NCBI GenBank assembly: GCA_030737875.1
Contig: CM060919.1
Location: 809,225,660-809,289,659 of the forward strand
Origin: Allium sativum
Lineage: Eukaryota; Streptophyta; Magnoliopsida; Asparagales; Amaryllidaceae
Direction of reading: 5' to 3'
DNA: 64,000 bases
The translations under genes and the position numbers were made by a program. A model generated the notes under the pieces. The model was not told where the DNA came from and searched no databases. It saw only the letters and a list, made by a program, of their open reading frames with translations. Of this stretch, positions 32,851 to 43,822 are shown in pieces (within the stretch, counting starts at the first letter, position 1; each line of letters begins with the position of its first letter).

Positions 32851-33989
32851 TGTTGGAAATGAATGATCAAGAGGAATTTTGGAAGAAGAGGAATTTTGGA
32901 AGAAGAGGGGAAAGCAATCTAAGTCTCACATTATGGAATATGAGTACCTACTTCGCTATAGGCTTATATAAATAAAGGAGAAGAGGGCTTGTGAATCACA
33001 GTGTGGCTAAGCCAAGAGACAATATTATATTGATGTCCAATTGGGCCTAATGCCATGGGACTTTTGGAGTCCATGACACAATATCATATTGACGTCAAAT
33101 TGGGCTTAGCGCCTTGGGACTCTTGGAGTCCATGACACAATATCATATTGATGTCAAATTGGGCTTAGTGCCTTGGGACTTTTGGAGTCCATGACACAGT
33201 ATTATATTGATGTCAAATTGGGCTTAGTGCTTTGGGACTTTTGGGGTCCATGACACGATATTAGTGTCAAAAATTGGGTATTGTGCCTTGGAACTCATGG
33301 GGTCTCATGGTTAAATAGGGGTGCTGATTACAGTTTGAGCCTACTGTGCTGAAACGAGTTATTTTGATCAATTTTTGATCTGGCATATCCATTGTATTGA
33401 AGGGATACAACCGTTTCATCATAAATGTGCACGTACATTTATGTACTGCTTGGTTAAAGGGTCGCAACCTTTTCAACGGTCATTAATGTTCGGATAGGAA
33501 CCTCCTCCAACCTATAAAAATTTGGCCCAAAATGAGACAGAATACAAATTAGTTATTCTTCTTAATTTGCTACTACTTTTTCAAAGTAATCCTCTGTTCA
33601 AGTTTATATAATCTTCTTCAGTTCATCGGAGCTCCGTTTGCTGGCACTGCACTACGGGGTTGGTCCATTTTATCCTGAGAAACAAATTGAATCACGTCAA
33701 TCAGTGCATACGACGACAATATTGTTTTAAGGAAACAGAATCATTTCTGAACTCGTACATTACTGAAATATTCTTCTTCTAATATGTTGGTGATGGTTCT
33801 TTACCGCTCCAATCTAGTGCACAATCGGTCTCGCTTACTGTCTTTGCTATAATCAGAGTTTGACTTGACAATTGTGGCATTATTGAGTAACATTGATAGT
33901 TGTTATAGTCTATTTGCAATACAATCGTGTATTGACAAAAAAAAATCTAATTTTGTAATACAATCGTGTATTGATAAAAACTTCTAACA
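32851..33989 (+). repeat. Right LTR of copia element 1 (1,139 bp)
   Basis: Matches the left LTR along its length. It is longer mainly because a GAGGAATTTTGGAAGAA word is tandemly doubled near its start. The 60-65-bp minisatellite is at about 33,022-33,305. Ends TTCTAACA at 33,989. Confidence 0.9.
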
Positions 33990-34261
33990 ATACATAGATA
34001 CGTATACATACACATGCGTGCGCGCACATATATTTATAAATGGGCTTTCTCTTGCTTTATTGGCTTTGCGGTCCATATTTCATTGGTTCTGAACCCGAAA
34101 ACTTTATACTGGTATGAGAAGGTGTATGCAGCTTTTGATTATTTCATTAAAACATAGGGATTTTAACCCATTTAGGCCTCTTTATGCAAACAATTACACG
34201 TATTCCATGTTTCATAATTTATTACGCATATAGACTTGTTTTAGTTTACATTGGCGAGTTT

Positions 34262-34381
34262 TGAAAGCTCACCAATGCATTTTAACATTTTTCTACACAA
34301 AATGCATTGGCTAACTTTCAAAACTCGCCATTGCAAAAATGCATTGGCGAGTTTTGAAAGTTAGCCAATGCATTTTGTGCA
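34262..34381. repeat. Nested hairpin in left MULE TIR
   Basis: The word GGCGAGTTTTGAAAG occurs three times in alternating orientation. The central pair (CACAAAATGCATTGGCTAAC... and its complement at 34,307-34,381) forms a stem of about 34 perfect base pairs with a loop of about 10 bp. The right TIR has the matching structure at about 36,446-36,570. Confidence 0.8.
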
Positions 34382-36445
34382 TAAAATGTAGTATTATTAA
34401 ATATTTTATACTATATTTAATAATATTTGTCAATAATTGATATTTTTTTGGTATAACATCATAATTTATATTTAAATACTAATATCACGATAACATTACA
34501 ATAATTAAATACTTACAGTATTAAGAAATAATTGAATAATATTACAATCTAATATGTATATTCTTATACAATAATTATTTAAGTTAAATAATATATAATC
34601 TATATAACTAAATTTTCATAAATGTTTAAAATATATATTTTATCTAATGTATATGCCATAATTAATATATATTTTATTTAATGTATATGCCATTGCAACA
34701 TATATATTCATTATTTAAAAATATATATTAAGAAATATATTTAATTATTGATAATTTATAAATAAAAAGCAAAATTTAATAATTTATTATTTAATAGTTA
34801 TTATTAACTGGGAACTATTTATTATTGACTAGTAATTATTTAAAATTAATTATTTAATAGTTGTTATTTATTAAATACTACTTGTAATATTACTTATAGT
34901 TAATAATTAAATACTATATTATTATTTTTTATAATATTATATATTTGATTTGATTTGGACATAACTTACAATCTATTCGACGAAATATTATATATATTTT
35001 TATAATATATTTGGATTCTATTTGGATGTATGGTGTTGACATTCATATTAATTAAACAATGTTTGAAAGTATAATGTTAAAAACGAACTCGTAACATCGC
35101 GCTAGTTTGTGGTTTTAAGTTTTGAACTTCAACAAAATGTATATAATTCGTTATAAGTCAGATTTCTTTGAAAAAAGAAACATTCGAATATATTAAGCTA
35201 TATTTTTCTAACGAAAGAGAAAAATAAAGATTATATATTATAGATTTTGAGTTATATCCAAATCAAATTTTCAAAAAGTCGCTATGGAACCGTTTATTAA
35301 ATAATATATATTATAATATAATCTATAATAATACAAAAATATAATATTATAATATCATTATAATTTTTTATTTAATATGTTAAATAATATAATATATTTT
35401 TATAATATTGGTTTTGCTTTACTGTTATATTAATATAAATATAATATATATTTGTGTATAGTAATTTTGGTGTAAGATAGAAAATAAATTGTAATTAATT
35501 ATAATTATAATTATAATTTTAATATATATATTCATAAATTATATTTATTATAAACTTTAGATTTTGTAATTAATTTAAATATATGGACTTAAAAATACCA
35601 TGTTAGGAGCTAATAGTTAACAAAATTTATTTTTACTATTAAGCACACTATTTATTATAATTATAAACTATAAATATATATGTTGCATTTAATTATTTTA
35701 AACATTTATAAAATTTAATTATATAAATTATATATATAACTTTAATAATCATCGTATAAGAATATACATATTTGACAATATAATTATTCACAAATCTATA
35801 TTTAATTTTAGTTTAGTATAATTTTAATTTAGTAAATTTATACTGACATACAAAAATTATATAATAAATTATTTTAATTATATTTATTTATTTTAATATA
35901 AATTACAATTTATTAAATTAATATGAATTATAATAATATATAATATAATTATATGTTATATGTTTATACATTATAATATATATATTATTAAATAAGAGTA
36001 AAACTATGAAAATTATATTATTTAATAATTACAAAATTATATAATATATAAATTATTTTAATATATTATATAACTTATAATATATTTATATCTATTTAAC
36101 AACTTTAATTTGTAATTAATATTTACAATTATATTAGTAAATATATTACAGAATTATAATATAATTTTATATTAAATGCTATTATATTATTTACTATAAT
36201 AAAATCGTTATTCACTATTGGGTTTTTTTATATAACAAATAATATTATAATATATATTATTATAATAATTTTAACATTTAATTATTGTAATATTATTTAA
36301 TTATTTATTAATATTGTAAGTACTTAATTATTGTAATGTTATTGTGATATTAGTATTTAAATATTAATTATGATCTTATACAAAAAATATCAATTATTGA
36401 CAAAGATTATTAAACATAGTATCAAATATTTAATAATACTACATT

Positions 36446-36570
36446 TTCTGCACAAAATGCATTGGCTAACTTTCAAAACTCGCCAATGCATTTTTGCATT
36501 GGTGAGTTTTGAAAGTAAGCCAATGCATTTTGTGCAGAAAAATGTTAAAATGCATCGGCGAGCTTTCAAA
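36446..36570. repeat. Nested hairpin in right MULE TIR
   Basis: Inverted counterpart of the left hairpin: GCACAAAATGCATTGGCTAA ... AGTAAGCCAATGCATTTTGTGC around a TGCATTTTTGCA loop. One base in the stem differs (AAGTAAGCC against AAGTTAGCC). The small ORF at 36,370-36,618 is a translation of this structure and is not a gene. Confidence 0.78.
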
Positions 36571-36683
36571 ACTCGACAATGTAAACTAAAACAGGTCTAT
36601 ATGCGTAATAAATTCTGAAACATGGCTATACATGTAATTGTTTGTATAAAGAGGCCTATGTATGTGAATTTTCCTAAAACATA

Positions 36684-37372
36684 TGTTTTTTGAGAAGGGT
36701 TTTTGTGTATCTAATTTGTAAACAAGGGATAGATCCATGTTTTATATAATGGTGTAAATCTTGGTATGATGGAGGTGGGCTGTGATGCATCAAAATTGTC
36801 GGTCGTGGTTTCTTGATTAATGATGGAGGTAGGTAGTTATATATTTCACTAATATATATCTCCTTCTCATTGTCTTGTCCGCTAAGGCTTCTTGGTGAAG
36901 CTTGCCAAAAGTATGATTTCTTGATATTTTTAATTGACAACTTCTCAAAATTGGGCAACAGGTTGTACACAAAATGATTATTGGATTTTCAGGACTACTT
37001 TGTCATTGTGCACAGTATTTTTAAAAATTTTGATTGAAGGACAAATTAAAATAATTAAATAAATGGGTTTATCATTCTAATGTATAACTTAAGATGATAC
37101 AGAAATAATATAATAATAAATGAATTCATCCTGTACATTAGTTCACATCTTTAGATGGAAAGCAGCTTAAATCATATACTGCCTATTAATAGTTATTTCT
37201 ACCTGTCATTTTAATCGATCAAAATCCATATCATATGCACCAAATCAGTATCATACAGAATACAAGTGCGACCAAAATGAATTTTGTGATCCATCCAGCA
37301 AATGTAATAGCCAACTCAAAAAGAAATAGAATTTGAGTTCTTTTCAATTGTGCAGTGAAAAGCTGCTTGTAT
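36684..37372. other. Unclassified sequence between MULE and copia element 2
   Basis: No repeat termini are visible. A minus ORF (36,970-36,674, 98 codons: FEKLSIKNIKKSYFWQASPR, SLSGQDNEKEIYISEIYNYL) has mixed amino-acid composition that could be decayed exon sequence. I do not recognise it, and its last codons fall in the MULE's target duplication. With 33,995-34,147 and 42,751-43,080 this may be the oldest, possibly genic, DNA in the area. Confidence 0.35.
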
Positions 37373-37377
37373 CCTAT

Positions 37378-37868
37378 TGTTGGAAAAATGATTCATTTTT
37401 TATAAAGATGAATTATTTAAAAAATTGGATAAGTGTGAAGTGACTCGTATATGAATAGTCCCACATCATGAGACTATATGAAAAAAAAATATTTTTTTTT
37501 CTTTGACTTGGTAAAAAATTGAGATCCATTTTTTTAGATCTGAACTGACTTCCTCTACAAGTATTACCACGTTTATTTTTTGCCGAACTACTCAGAAAAT
37601 AACAACTTTTTTCTTATCTCTCTCTTCTTCTTCCTCCACCATTAAAAGTTCTTCAAAAAAAAAAAATCTGAACGAGCAGTTAAATTTAAATCGAAAGTGC
37701 AAATCTGAATTCGTTTGTACAGCAAGCAAATCAATTATTTTTCTCAGAAGGCTATTTTATCCCAGAGGCGGTGGCAACAAGTACGAACTGGTTTGCACCA
37801 CCGACCAGATCGTCAAATCATCTTCAAGAAAGCGACCTAGTCCACGACTTAGCCATTGTTTCCCAACA
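37378..37868 (+). repeat. Left LTR of copia element 2
   Basis: 491 bp, TG...CA. It includes CCCACATCATGAGACTATATGA near 37,460, a poly-T/A stretch, and CTCTCTCTTCTTCTTCC pyrimidine-rich DNA near 37,620. The 60-codon ORF that begins in it (37,771) overlaps the LTR end and is not supported. Confidence 0.92.
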
Positions 37869-39000
37869 ATTTGAAGACGCTTTCAAAACAATGGCTGCAA
37901 ACATAACTTGCTTGAATGTGCCACCATCTTCCTCTGTCTACTCAATGCTTTGAAATACTCAACGCCTTGAAATCTTACTCAATTTGTAACTGCGACTCCT
38001 TCTACTATCTTCTCTGGCAACGAGATATCAAAAGAAAAAGTAGAAAGATTTGATGTGAAATCCGGATTTGTCGTCATCTACATGAAATCAGGATTAAAAG
38101 GTAGACAATTTGGTAGGCATGGATGGTGGCTTCGCGCTGCAGTTACAAAGTAGCATCATGAAATCAAAGTTTGTGAGAAATGGATCGATGGGCTGCAGTA
38201 TTCTTTATTGTTGTGGCCCCCACCAGGATGAGCATCAGAGATAGGTAATATAATTTTTTAAACCCTTTCTAATGCATGCTTAAATTGATAGCTGATTGTG
38301 CCTGGTATTATGGAAAATTCACTAGAAAGGTATCAGGTATTAGGTAATTAACATATTCTATTTTGGCTTGTTAAGTACCATCATAGAGGTTTCTTGGCTA
38401 TACCTTCTTTTTTCAACGAGCTTAAGTCACCTTCTGACTTGCATTTTAATCAGAACCCTTTAGAAAAAGAAAAATAGAAGCAAAAAAGGAAGCTTAAATG
38501 TATGAATTTCATTGGACATAGAATGATACAAACTATAAGTTACTGTGAGTTGTCGTTGATCCCATAGCCTTAAAGAACTATAAGCATGTCATCTTTGTAG
38601 TTGTAAAATGGTAGCATGGTGGAAATTGGTTTATAAAACTTCGAAATTTGATAACTAATCATGAACCCTGCTCATTATCTTGTACTGTAGTTTTGGGTCA
38701 TACTAATCACTTTGCTTGAGTCCTAAGAGTGTGCATTATTTGATTGGAACAATGTTAACTGACTGAACCTAAGTATTTTTTGAACCCAAGTGTTTTGATA
38801 CCTTGTTTATGTAGTCTCTATATGTGATGATTAAATTTACCATGTAAGTTGTTTACCATTAATATAGTCCACAAGTGTGGTGGAATGGTACAAATGCAGA
38901 AAATAATATTTTATGTGAATAACTTATGTTAGTCTATGAGTTTACATATATTTTTCTATAAGAAAAAAAATAAATTTTCAAACATATTAACATCTCAAGC
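37869..39000 (+). other. Gag-position segment of copia element 2, not recognisable as gag
   Basis: About 1.1 kb lie between the left LTR and the zinc-knuckle relic. Short gag-like words may occur (AGATTTGATGTGAAATC region near 38,050), but 38,220-38,950 reads like intron or intergenic plant sequence, with no copia motif and no long ORF. Either gag has decayed beyond recognition or foreign DNA lies inside the element. Confidence 0.4.
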
Positions 39001-39059
39001 AATAGTAAGCCTCCACAGCCGGTCAGTTGAGAATAGAATGGGAATCCACAAGGAAACCA

Positions 39060-39460
39060 TAAAGGACAGCAGCAACCGACCAAAAAGAACGATTTTGGAT
39101 AGTTGCTTCTATATTACAACTGTGGAAAACCAGGTCATATAGCACGACAATGTCGGAACAGGATAAGCCCTGCACTGTAGGCAAACCTGACTGAGAATCC
39201 TTTAACGGCTACGACTACTGAGATTCACTTTGATGATGGATCAGAGAGTTGGTGGGTAGACACTGGTGTTTCTCGCCATGTCTGCTATGATCGTGATATA
39301 TTCACAATATACAAGGCTGTTGATGATCAAAAAGTGGGTGGGAGATCCTCACACCACTAAAACTGTAGAGATTGGTAATGTGAAAATAAAGCTTACAGTT
39401 AGAAAGATAGTGTTTCTTAAAGTTGTGATGCATTTGACATGTTTGAAACATTAAAAACTG
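39060..39460 (+). pseudogene. gag-pol: Copia element 2 CCHC knuckle and protease remnant
   Basis: Near 39,110-39,165 a frame encodes YYNCGKPGHIARQCR, a CCHC knuckle whose first Cys is out of frame. Then SWWVDTGVSRHVCYDRDIFT (39,247-39,305) matches the copia protease region, with DTG in place of the commoner DSG. Open frames are short and shifted between the two motifs. Confidence 0.75.
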
Positions 39461-39479
39461 AAATTAAGTAATAAGAAAA

Positions 39480-40125
39480 TTAAGAGAATTCATAGTGATA
39501 GAGAAACAGAATATGAATCTAGTTTATTCTGATTTTTTACATGGTATTGTACATGAGAGAACTGCACCCTATTCACCTGAAATGAACGGTAAAGCTGAAA
39601 GAAAAAAAGGACCTTTACCGAATTAGTAATTGCCATTTTATTAAATTTTGGTGCAGCAAAAGATTGGTGGGGGGATATTTTAATTGACTGCATGCTATGT
39701 TCTGAATATAATCCCCTAATCTAAGAATAAAATTTCACCTTATGAAATTTTAAAGAATTATAAATACAATGTGTCATACTTTAGAACTTGGGGTTGTTTA
39801 GCATATGTTCGCATTCCAGACCCTAAGAGAATAAAATCGGCAAGTGGAGCATATGAATGTGTATTTATGGGCTATGCTATTAATAGCAAAGCATACCGAT
39901 TTTATGACCTAAATGCACATAATATAATTGAGTCAAATAATGCCGATTTTTATGAAACAAAATTTCCTTTTAAATTAAGGAATAGTGGGGGCACATTAAG
40001 TATGCCTATTAGAACAGAACTTAATAAAAGTTCTGAAACTGAACCTAGAAGAAGTAAAAGAGCAAGAACCGTAAATATTTTGGTTCGGATTTTTGTGCTT
40101 TTACTATAGAGGAGGATCCATTAAA
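39480..40125 (+). pseudogene. pol: Copia element 2 integrase remnant
   Basis: Motifs in order: HSDRETEYES (second catalytic Asp region) near 39,495, IVHERTAPYSPEMNGKAERK (catalytic Glu in KAE) at about 39,546-39,605, AAKDWWGDIL, then the longest open part 39,771-40,109: YFRTWGCLAYVRIPDPKRIK, ECVFMGYAINSKAYRFYDL, RRSKRARTV. The N-terminal zinc region and first Asp are missing, so the 5' part of integrase is deleted. Confidence 0.83.
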
Positions 40126-40900
40126 CCTCTAAGAGGCCTTATCTTCTTTAGATGCCGATTTTTGGCAAGAGGCTATAAATGACGAGATGGATTCTCTGGA
40201 ATCCAATTAGACTTGGCATTCAGTAGATTTATTCTCTGGTTGTAAATCTATAGGTTGTAAATGGGTGCTTAAAAAGAAATTAAAACCTGATGGAATTATT
40301 GATAAATATAAAGCACAATTAGTAGCTAAAGGTTTTAAGCACAGAGAAAATATAGATTTCTTCAACATTTTTTCTACCTTTAACTAGAATTACATTCATT
40401 CGGGTATTAATCTCACTTGCTTCTATTTGTTATTTATTAATACACTAAATGGATGTTAAAACCACATTCTTTAAACGGTTAATTAGAATAAGAAATTTAT
40501 ATGGGCCAGCCTGAAGGATTTTTAGTACATGGTCAAGAACATAAAGTATACAAATTAGATAAATCATTATATGGTTTAAAATAAGCACCTAAACAATGGC
40601 ATGAAAAAATTTGATAACTTAATCATTTCTTATGGTTTAAAGTTAATGAAAGTGACAAATGCATTTATTACAAATCTGAGAATGACGTTTGCATTATTAT
40701 ATGTCTTTATGTAGATGACCTTCTCATCGTTGGGTCAAATATTCATGCCATAAACTCAGTCAAATCTTTATTAAATGCCAATTTTGATATGAAAGATCTA
40801 GGTAAGGCGAGTGTAATCCCTGATATTAAGATTACTAGGTAAAAAGTGGGATTTTCTTTGGATCAATCTCATTAAATTGAGAAGACTCTAAAGAAATATG
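40126..40900 (+). pseudogene. pol: Copia element 2 reverse transcriptase remnant
   Basis: Visible blocks: DADFWQEAINDEMDSLE, a stop, GCKWVLKKKLKPDGIIDKYKA, LYGLK followed by a stop, then KQWHEK. The polymerase site IICLYVDDLLIVGSN is at 40,695-40,740 with both Asp, followed by NANFDMKDLGKASVI. At least five stops and several one-base shifts occur. Confidence 0.85.
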
Positions 40901-42255
40901 ATTACTTTTACTGTAAACTTGCATGTACATCATATGATCCCGGTGTAAAGTTATTTAAGAACACTAGTGAATGTATAAGATAGTCCGTTTAAGCGAGCAT
41001 CATTGGCAGCCTTCGAATGCCATTGATTGTATTGGACCCGACATTACCTATGCCGTGGGATTATTATGCATGTTTTCCAGTAGACCTAGTATAGAGCATT
41101 AACATGCTAACGAGAGGGTTACGAGATACCTATAATAAACTATGAACCTTGGATTACATTATGAAAAGTTTTAAGTTGTACTTGAAGGATATTCCGATAC
41201 AGGCTAAAATACTTTACCTGATGATTCTAAAGGACCAATGGCTATATATTTAGCATCGCTGAGGAACCTATATATTAGAAAACCAAGAAACAGACTATTT
41301 TTACTCAGTATACTATAGAGACTAAGATAATAGCACTAGCCACAGCTAGTTAAGAAGCAGAGAACTGAAGAAATCTTCTATTTGAGATCCCCATAAGGGA
41401 AAAACCGACACCAGTGGTGTAATCGATTGCGATAGTACCGCGGCTATTGCAAAAAGTATAGAACTGTTATTACAACGGTAAAAGACGACGTCGTAAGTAC
41501 AATGTTGTAAGAGAACATCACATACATATTAATGAAAATTTGACGACTATTGAAAAAAGGACAGAACCGATATTATAACGGTAAGAAATGACAGTCGTAT
41601 GCACAGTATTGTTAGAGAACATCACATATGAAGTGATGACAATTCGGCAGATCCTTTGACGAAAGGCCTGACCAAAAAGAAAATACTTAATGATTCTAAA
41701 AGAATGAGACTATTGCCCAGAGATTGTGGAATCACGCACGATGGTAACCCGACCTAAATGACTGGAGATCCCAAGAACTAGGGTCAATGGATAAAAACAA
41801 GTTGTGTAGTGATAGTAGATGAATATGCTAAATTTTTGTATTAAGAAGCATGTATTCCTGAAGTAATTAGAGGATGAGTTGATAGAAACTTTTAATGAGA
41901 TCTATACTCTAATTGGAGTGGAGTACCTACCTTCAGGAGTACTCTTGATAGACTCACCTATGTGAATGTGGAAATGTGGCTGTTTCCTATGGAGTTTTGG
42001 GCAAGATTCCTAGAGCGTTCACTAAACTGGGATAGACGTGCATGACCATTAATGCACGGGCTTATTTGATTGCACTAAAGAAAAGGTTGTGTGTGGTCTA
42101 ATGTCAGTAATAGAGTCCAAGGCTACGTATCACTCTAGTAAAACTGAATCTTATTCACTATGCAAAGGTTCAAGTCGGATGACACCTTTGTTTATGCACA
42201 ATCTTATGTTTCTAGAAATTTCTCAAAAATTTTAAAAAAAATTCAAGTGGGGGAT
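40901..42255 (+). pseudogene. Copia element 2 RNase H end and 3' region
   Basis: Weak RNase H motifs: TYAVGLLCMFSSRPS near 41,050, QYTIETKIIALATAS near 41,310, VREHHI near 41,510, DPLTKGL near 41,650. The piece around the VREHHI motif is duplicated in tandem (41,447-41,545 and 41,556-41,650) with clear divergence. The shared copia 3' word TGACTGGAGATCCCAAGA is at about 41,759. It ends at the polypurine tract. Confidence 0.7.
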
Positions 42256-42745
42256 TGTTGGAAAAATGATTCATTTTTTATAAAGATGAATTATTTAAAA
42301 AATTGGATAAGTGTGAGGTGACTCATATATGAATATTCTCACATCATGAGACTATATGAAAAGAAAAATACATTTTTTTTATTTGACTTGATAAAAAATT
42401 GAGATCCATTTTTTTAGATCTGAACTGACTTCCTCTACAAGTATTACCACGTTTATTTTTTGCCCAACTACTCAGAAAAAACAACTTTTTTCTTATCTCT
42501 CTCTTCTTCTTCCTCCACCATTAAAAGTTCTTCAAAAACAAAATCAGAACGAGCAGTTAAATTTAAATCGAAAGTGCAAATCTGAATTGGTTTGTTGTGC
42601 AAGCAAATCAATTATTTTTCTCAGAAGGCTGTTTTATCCCAGAGGCGGCAGTGACAAGTACGAACTGGTTTGCATCACCGACCAGATCGCCGAATCGTCT
42701 TCAAGAAAGCGACCTAGTCCGCGACTCAGCCATTGTTTCCCAACA
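42256..42745 (+). repeat. Right LTR of copia element 2
   Basis: 490 bp, a close match to the left LTR with scattered substitutions and one- to four-base indels. The 72- and 61-codon ORFs within it are chance. Confidence 0.92.
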
Positions 42746-42803
42746 CCTATTTGCATTACATTCATTCCTCACAATCAGATAAACAAAGCCTTCCTAGAAC
42801 AAT

Positions 42804-42959
42804 GAAACTAGCCAGCATAGTGATGCTAAGTTGCAAAGGCAAATGAGAGTTTTAGAGGTTCTTCCAAAACAACCGAAGAGATGCAAAAATACATTAAAAT
42901 CTTTGCTTGGTTTTCTTTCCTTTAAATTGTATTCTTCTACATGCCGAACTGGCTGTTAA
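42804..42959 (+). other. Possible terminal exon remnant (about 51 codons)
   Basis: After TTCCTAG, which would serve as a 3' splice site, a frame begins NNETSQHSDAKLQRQMRVLE, continues VLPKQPKRCKNTLKSLLGFL and ends in TAA at 42,957-42,959. The Lys/Arg/Gln-rich composition is unlike the surrounding AT-rich noise. No protein family recognised, and no upstream exon is identified; copia element 2 lies just upstream. This is a weak call. Confidence 0.25.
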
Positions 42960-43126
42960 AATGTAATAACTTGTTGAAACAACTGTTATATTGTAAAATC
43001 TATCTGCAACCTTCCATGCATCAATGCGGCAATCACTAGGTTGGTTTAATAGTAAAATGGACTTGCTCTAATTAAGGGTCCAGTCAAAATGAAAAAGGGT
43101 ACATACATGATATGCGCACACACACA

Positions 43127-43260
43127 GAGATGGCCCTGGGCAAGGCCACCAAGGCTACCACGTATACCCTCCGACCTTATATTATGCAAATTTGAACATG
43201 TTCCGACAACTAAGGGTCTCCGATATCTCGATTATTTTGGGGATTTCAGGGCCGACCCTA
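43127..43260. mobile_element. Small hAT-like non-autonomous element
   Basis: The left end (GAGATGGCCCTG) and the right end read on the other strand (TAGGGTCGGCCCTG) form an imperfect TIR of the GGCCCTG kind seen in plant hAT elements. CACACACA lies on each side, which fits an 8-bp TSD, but the sequence is a CA microsatellite so this is weak. No coding capacity. Confidence 0.45.
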
Positions 43261-43283
43261 CACACACATAAACAAGGGGTACA

Positions 43284-43578
43284 TACATGATACACACTAT
43301 TGATTATGTTCCTTTCCATTAAATCTACGTGAAGTGTCAAAATGAAAAGCTATACCATCCAACATAATGAAACTGAAAGTATATGATCCAACTTGATGAT
43401 GAAAGAGACATCTGCTTGCTTCATTTATTGTGCAACCGAAGCGGAGCATCACTTTGCAATTTGGTCAATCCATGGTCTGAACAAGGTGTGCATGTAGAAG
43501 AAATGTGGAAAGTAGCCTTATAAGGTTTCTAGAAGATTACTAATATGAAGTCACGGGTAGATAATTACGGTATGGTGG

Positions 43579-43622
<44 letters not shown>

Positions 43623-43822
43623 TGTGGGCACGTCCATTTTTATTGACAATATTATAGGGTTATCTTTAAATTTACTCTTCCACAAGTTAGATATATTTTC
43701 CCTATTACAATTAATGAACATATTGAATTATGATTGATATTTTCAACCTTTCCTTTTAAATTTCCTTCCTTATTGTCACTTACCAGGCGAAGTCAATATT
43801 AACCTGTTAAAAAAGTTATTTA
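43284..43822. repeat. Direct repeat X flanking the LARD, left copy (539 bp)
   Basis: The segment from TACATGATACACACTAT to GTTAAAAAAGTTATTTA is repeated at 52,537-53,049, on the other side of the LARD element. It contains a (TA)n tract at 43,578-43,614 that is much shorter in the right copy. It contains no transposon motifs or ORF of note. Confidence 0.9.

Larger units (their letters stand above)
28221..33989 (+). mobile_element. Full-length decayed Ty1/copia retrotransposon, TSD ATACA
   Basis: Direct LTRs (28,221-29,331 and 32,851-33,989) start TGTTGGAAATGAAT and end TTCTAACA. The 5-bp sequence ATACA lies directly outside both (28,216-28,220 and 33,990-33,994), a clean target duplication. 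A G-rich polypurine tract (TGTGGGGGG) precedes the right LTR. The interior carries gag, integrase, RT and RNase H remains in copia order (integrase before RT), all broken. No standard initiator-Met PBS is visible just inside the left LTR. Confidence 0.93.
34157..36674. mobile_element. Mutator-like (MULE) non-autonomous element with long TIRs, 9-bp TSD
   Basis: The nine bases TAAAACATA lie directly outside both ends (34,148-34,156 and 36,675-36,683), the TSD size of Mutator-like elements. The ends begin GGGATTTTAACC and, on the other strand, GGAAAATTCAC. They continue as inverted repeats (AGGCCTCTTTAT.CAAACAATTACA, ATTTATTACGCATATAGAC.TGTTTTAGTTTACATTG) that can be followed for about 400 bp on each side. 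Each TIR contains nested hairpins built of ATGCATTGGCTAACTTTCA units. The interior is extremely A+T-rich with no credible ORF. No transposase. Confidence 0.87.
37378..42745 (+). mobile_element. Full-length decayed Ty1/copia retrotransposon 2, TSD CCTAT
   Basis: Direct LTRs of 491 and 490 bp (37,378-37,868 and 42,256-42,745) run TGTTGGAAAAATG to TTTCCCAACA. CCTAT flanks both (37,373-37,377; 42,746-42,750). A polypurine tract AAGTGGGGGAT precedes the right LTR. The interior holds a CCHC relic, protease, integrase, RT and RNase H remnants in copia order, all with stops or frameshifts. No initiator-Met PBS follows the left LTR, and about 1 kb after it is not recognisable as copia gag. Confidence 0.93.

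Noticed and set aside
36370..36618. 82-codon plus-strand ORF
   Set aside because: It is a translation of the nested inverted repeats in the MULE TIR.
43127..43260. 60-codon plus ORF over the hAT-like element (43,089-43,271)
   Set aside because: It spans a TIR element and CA repeats, and there is no motif or conservation to support translation.
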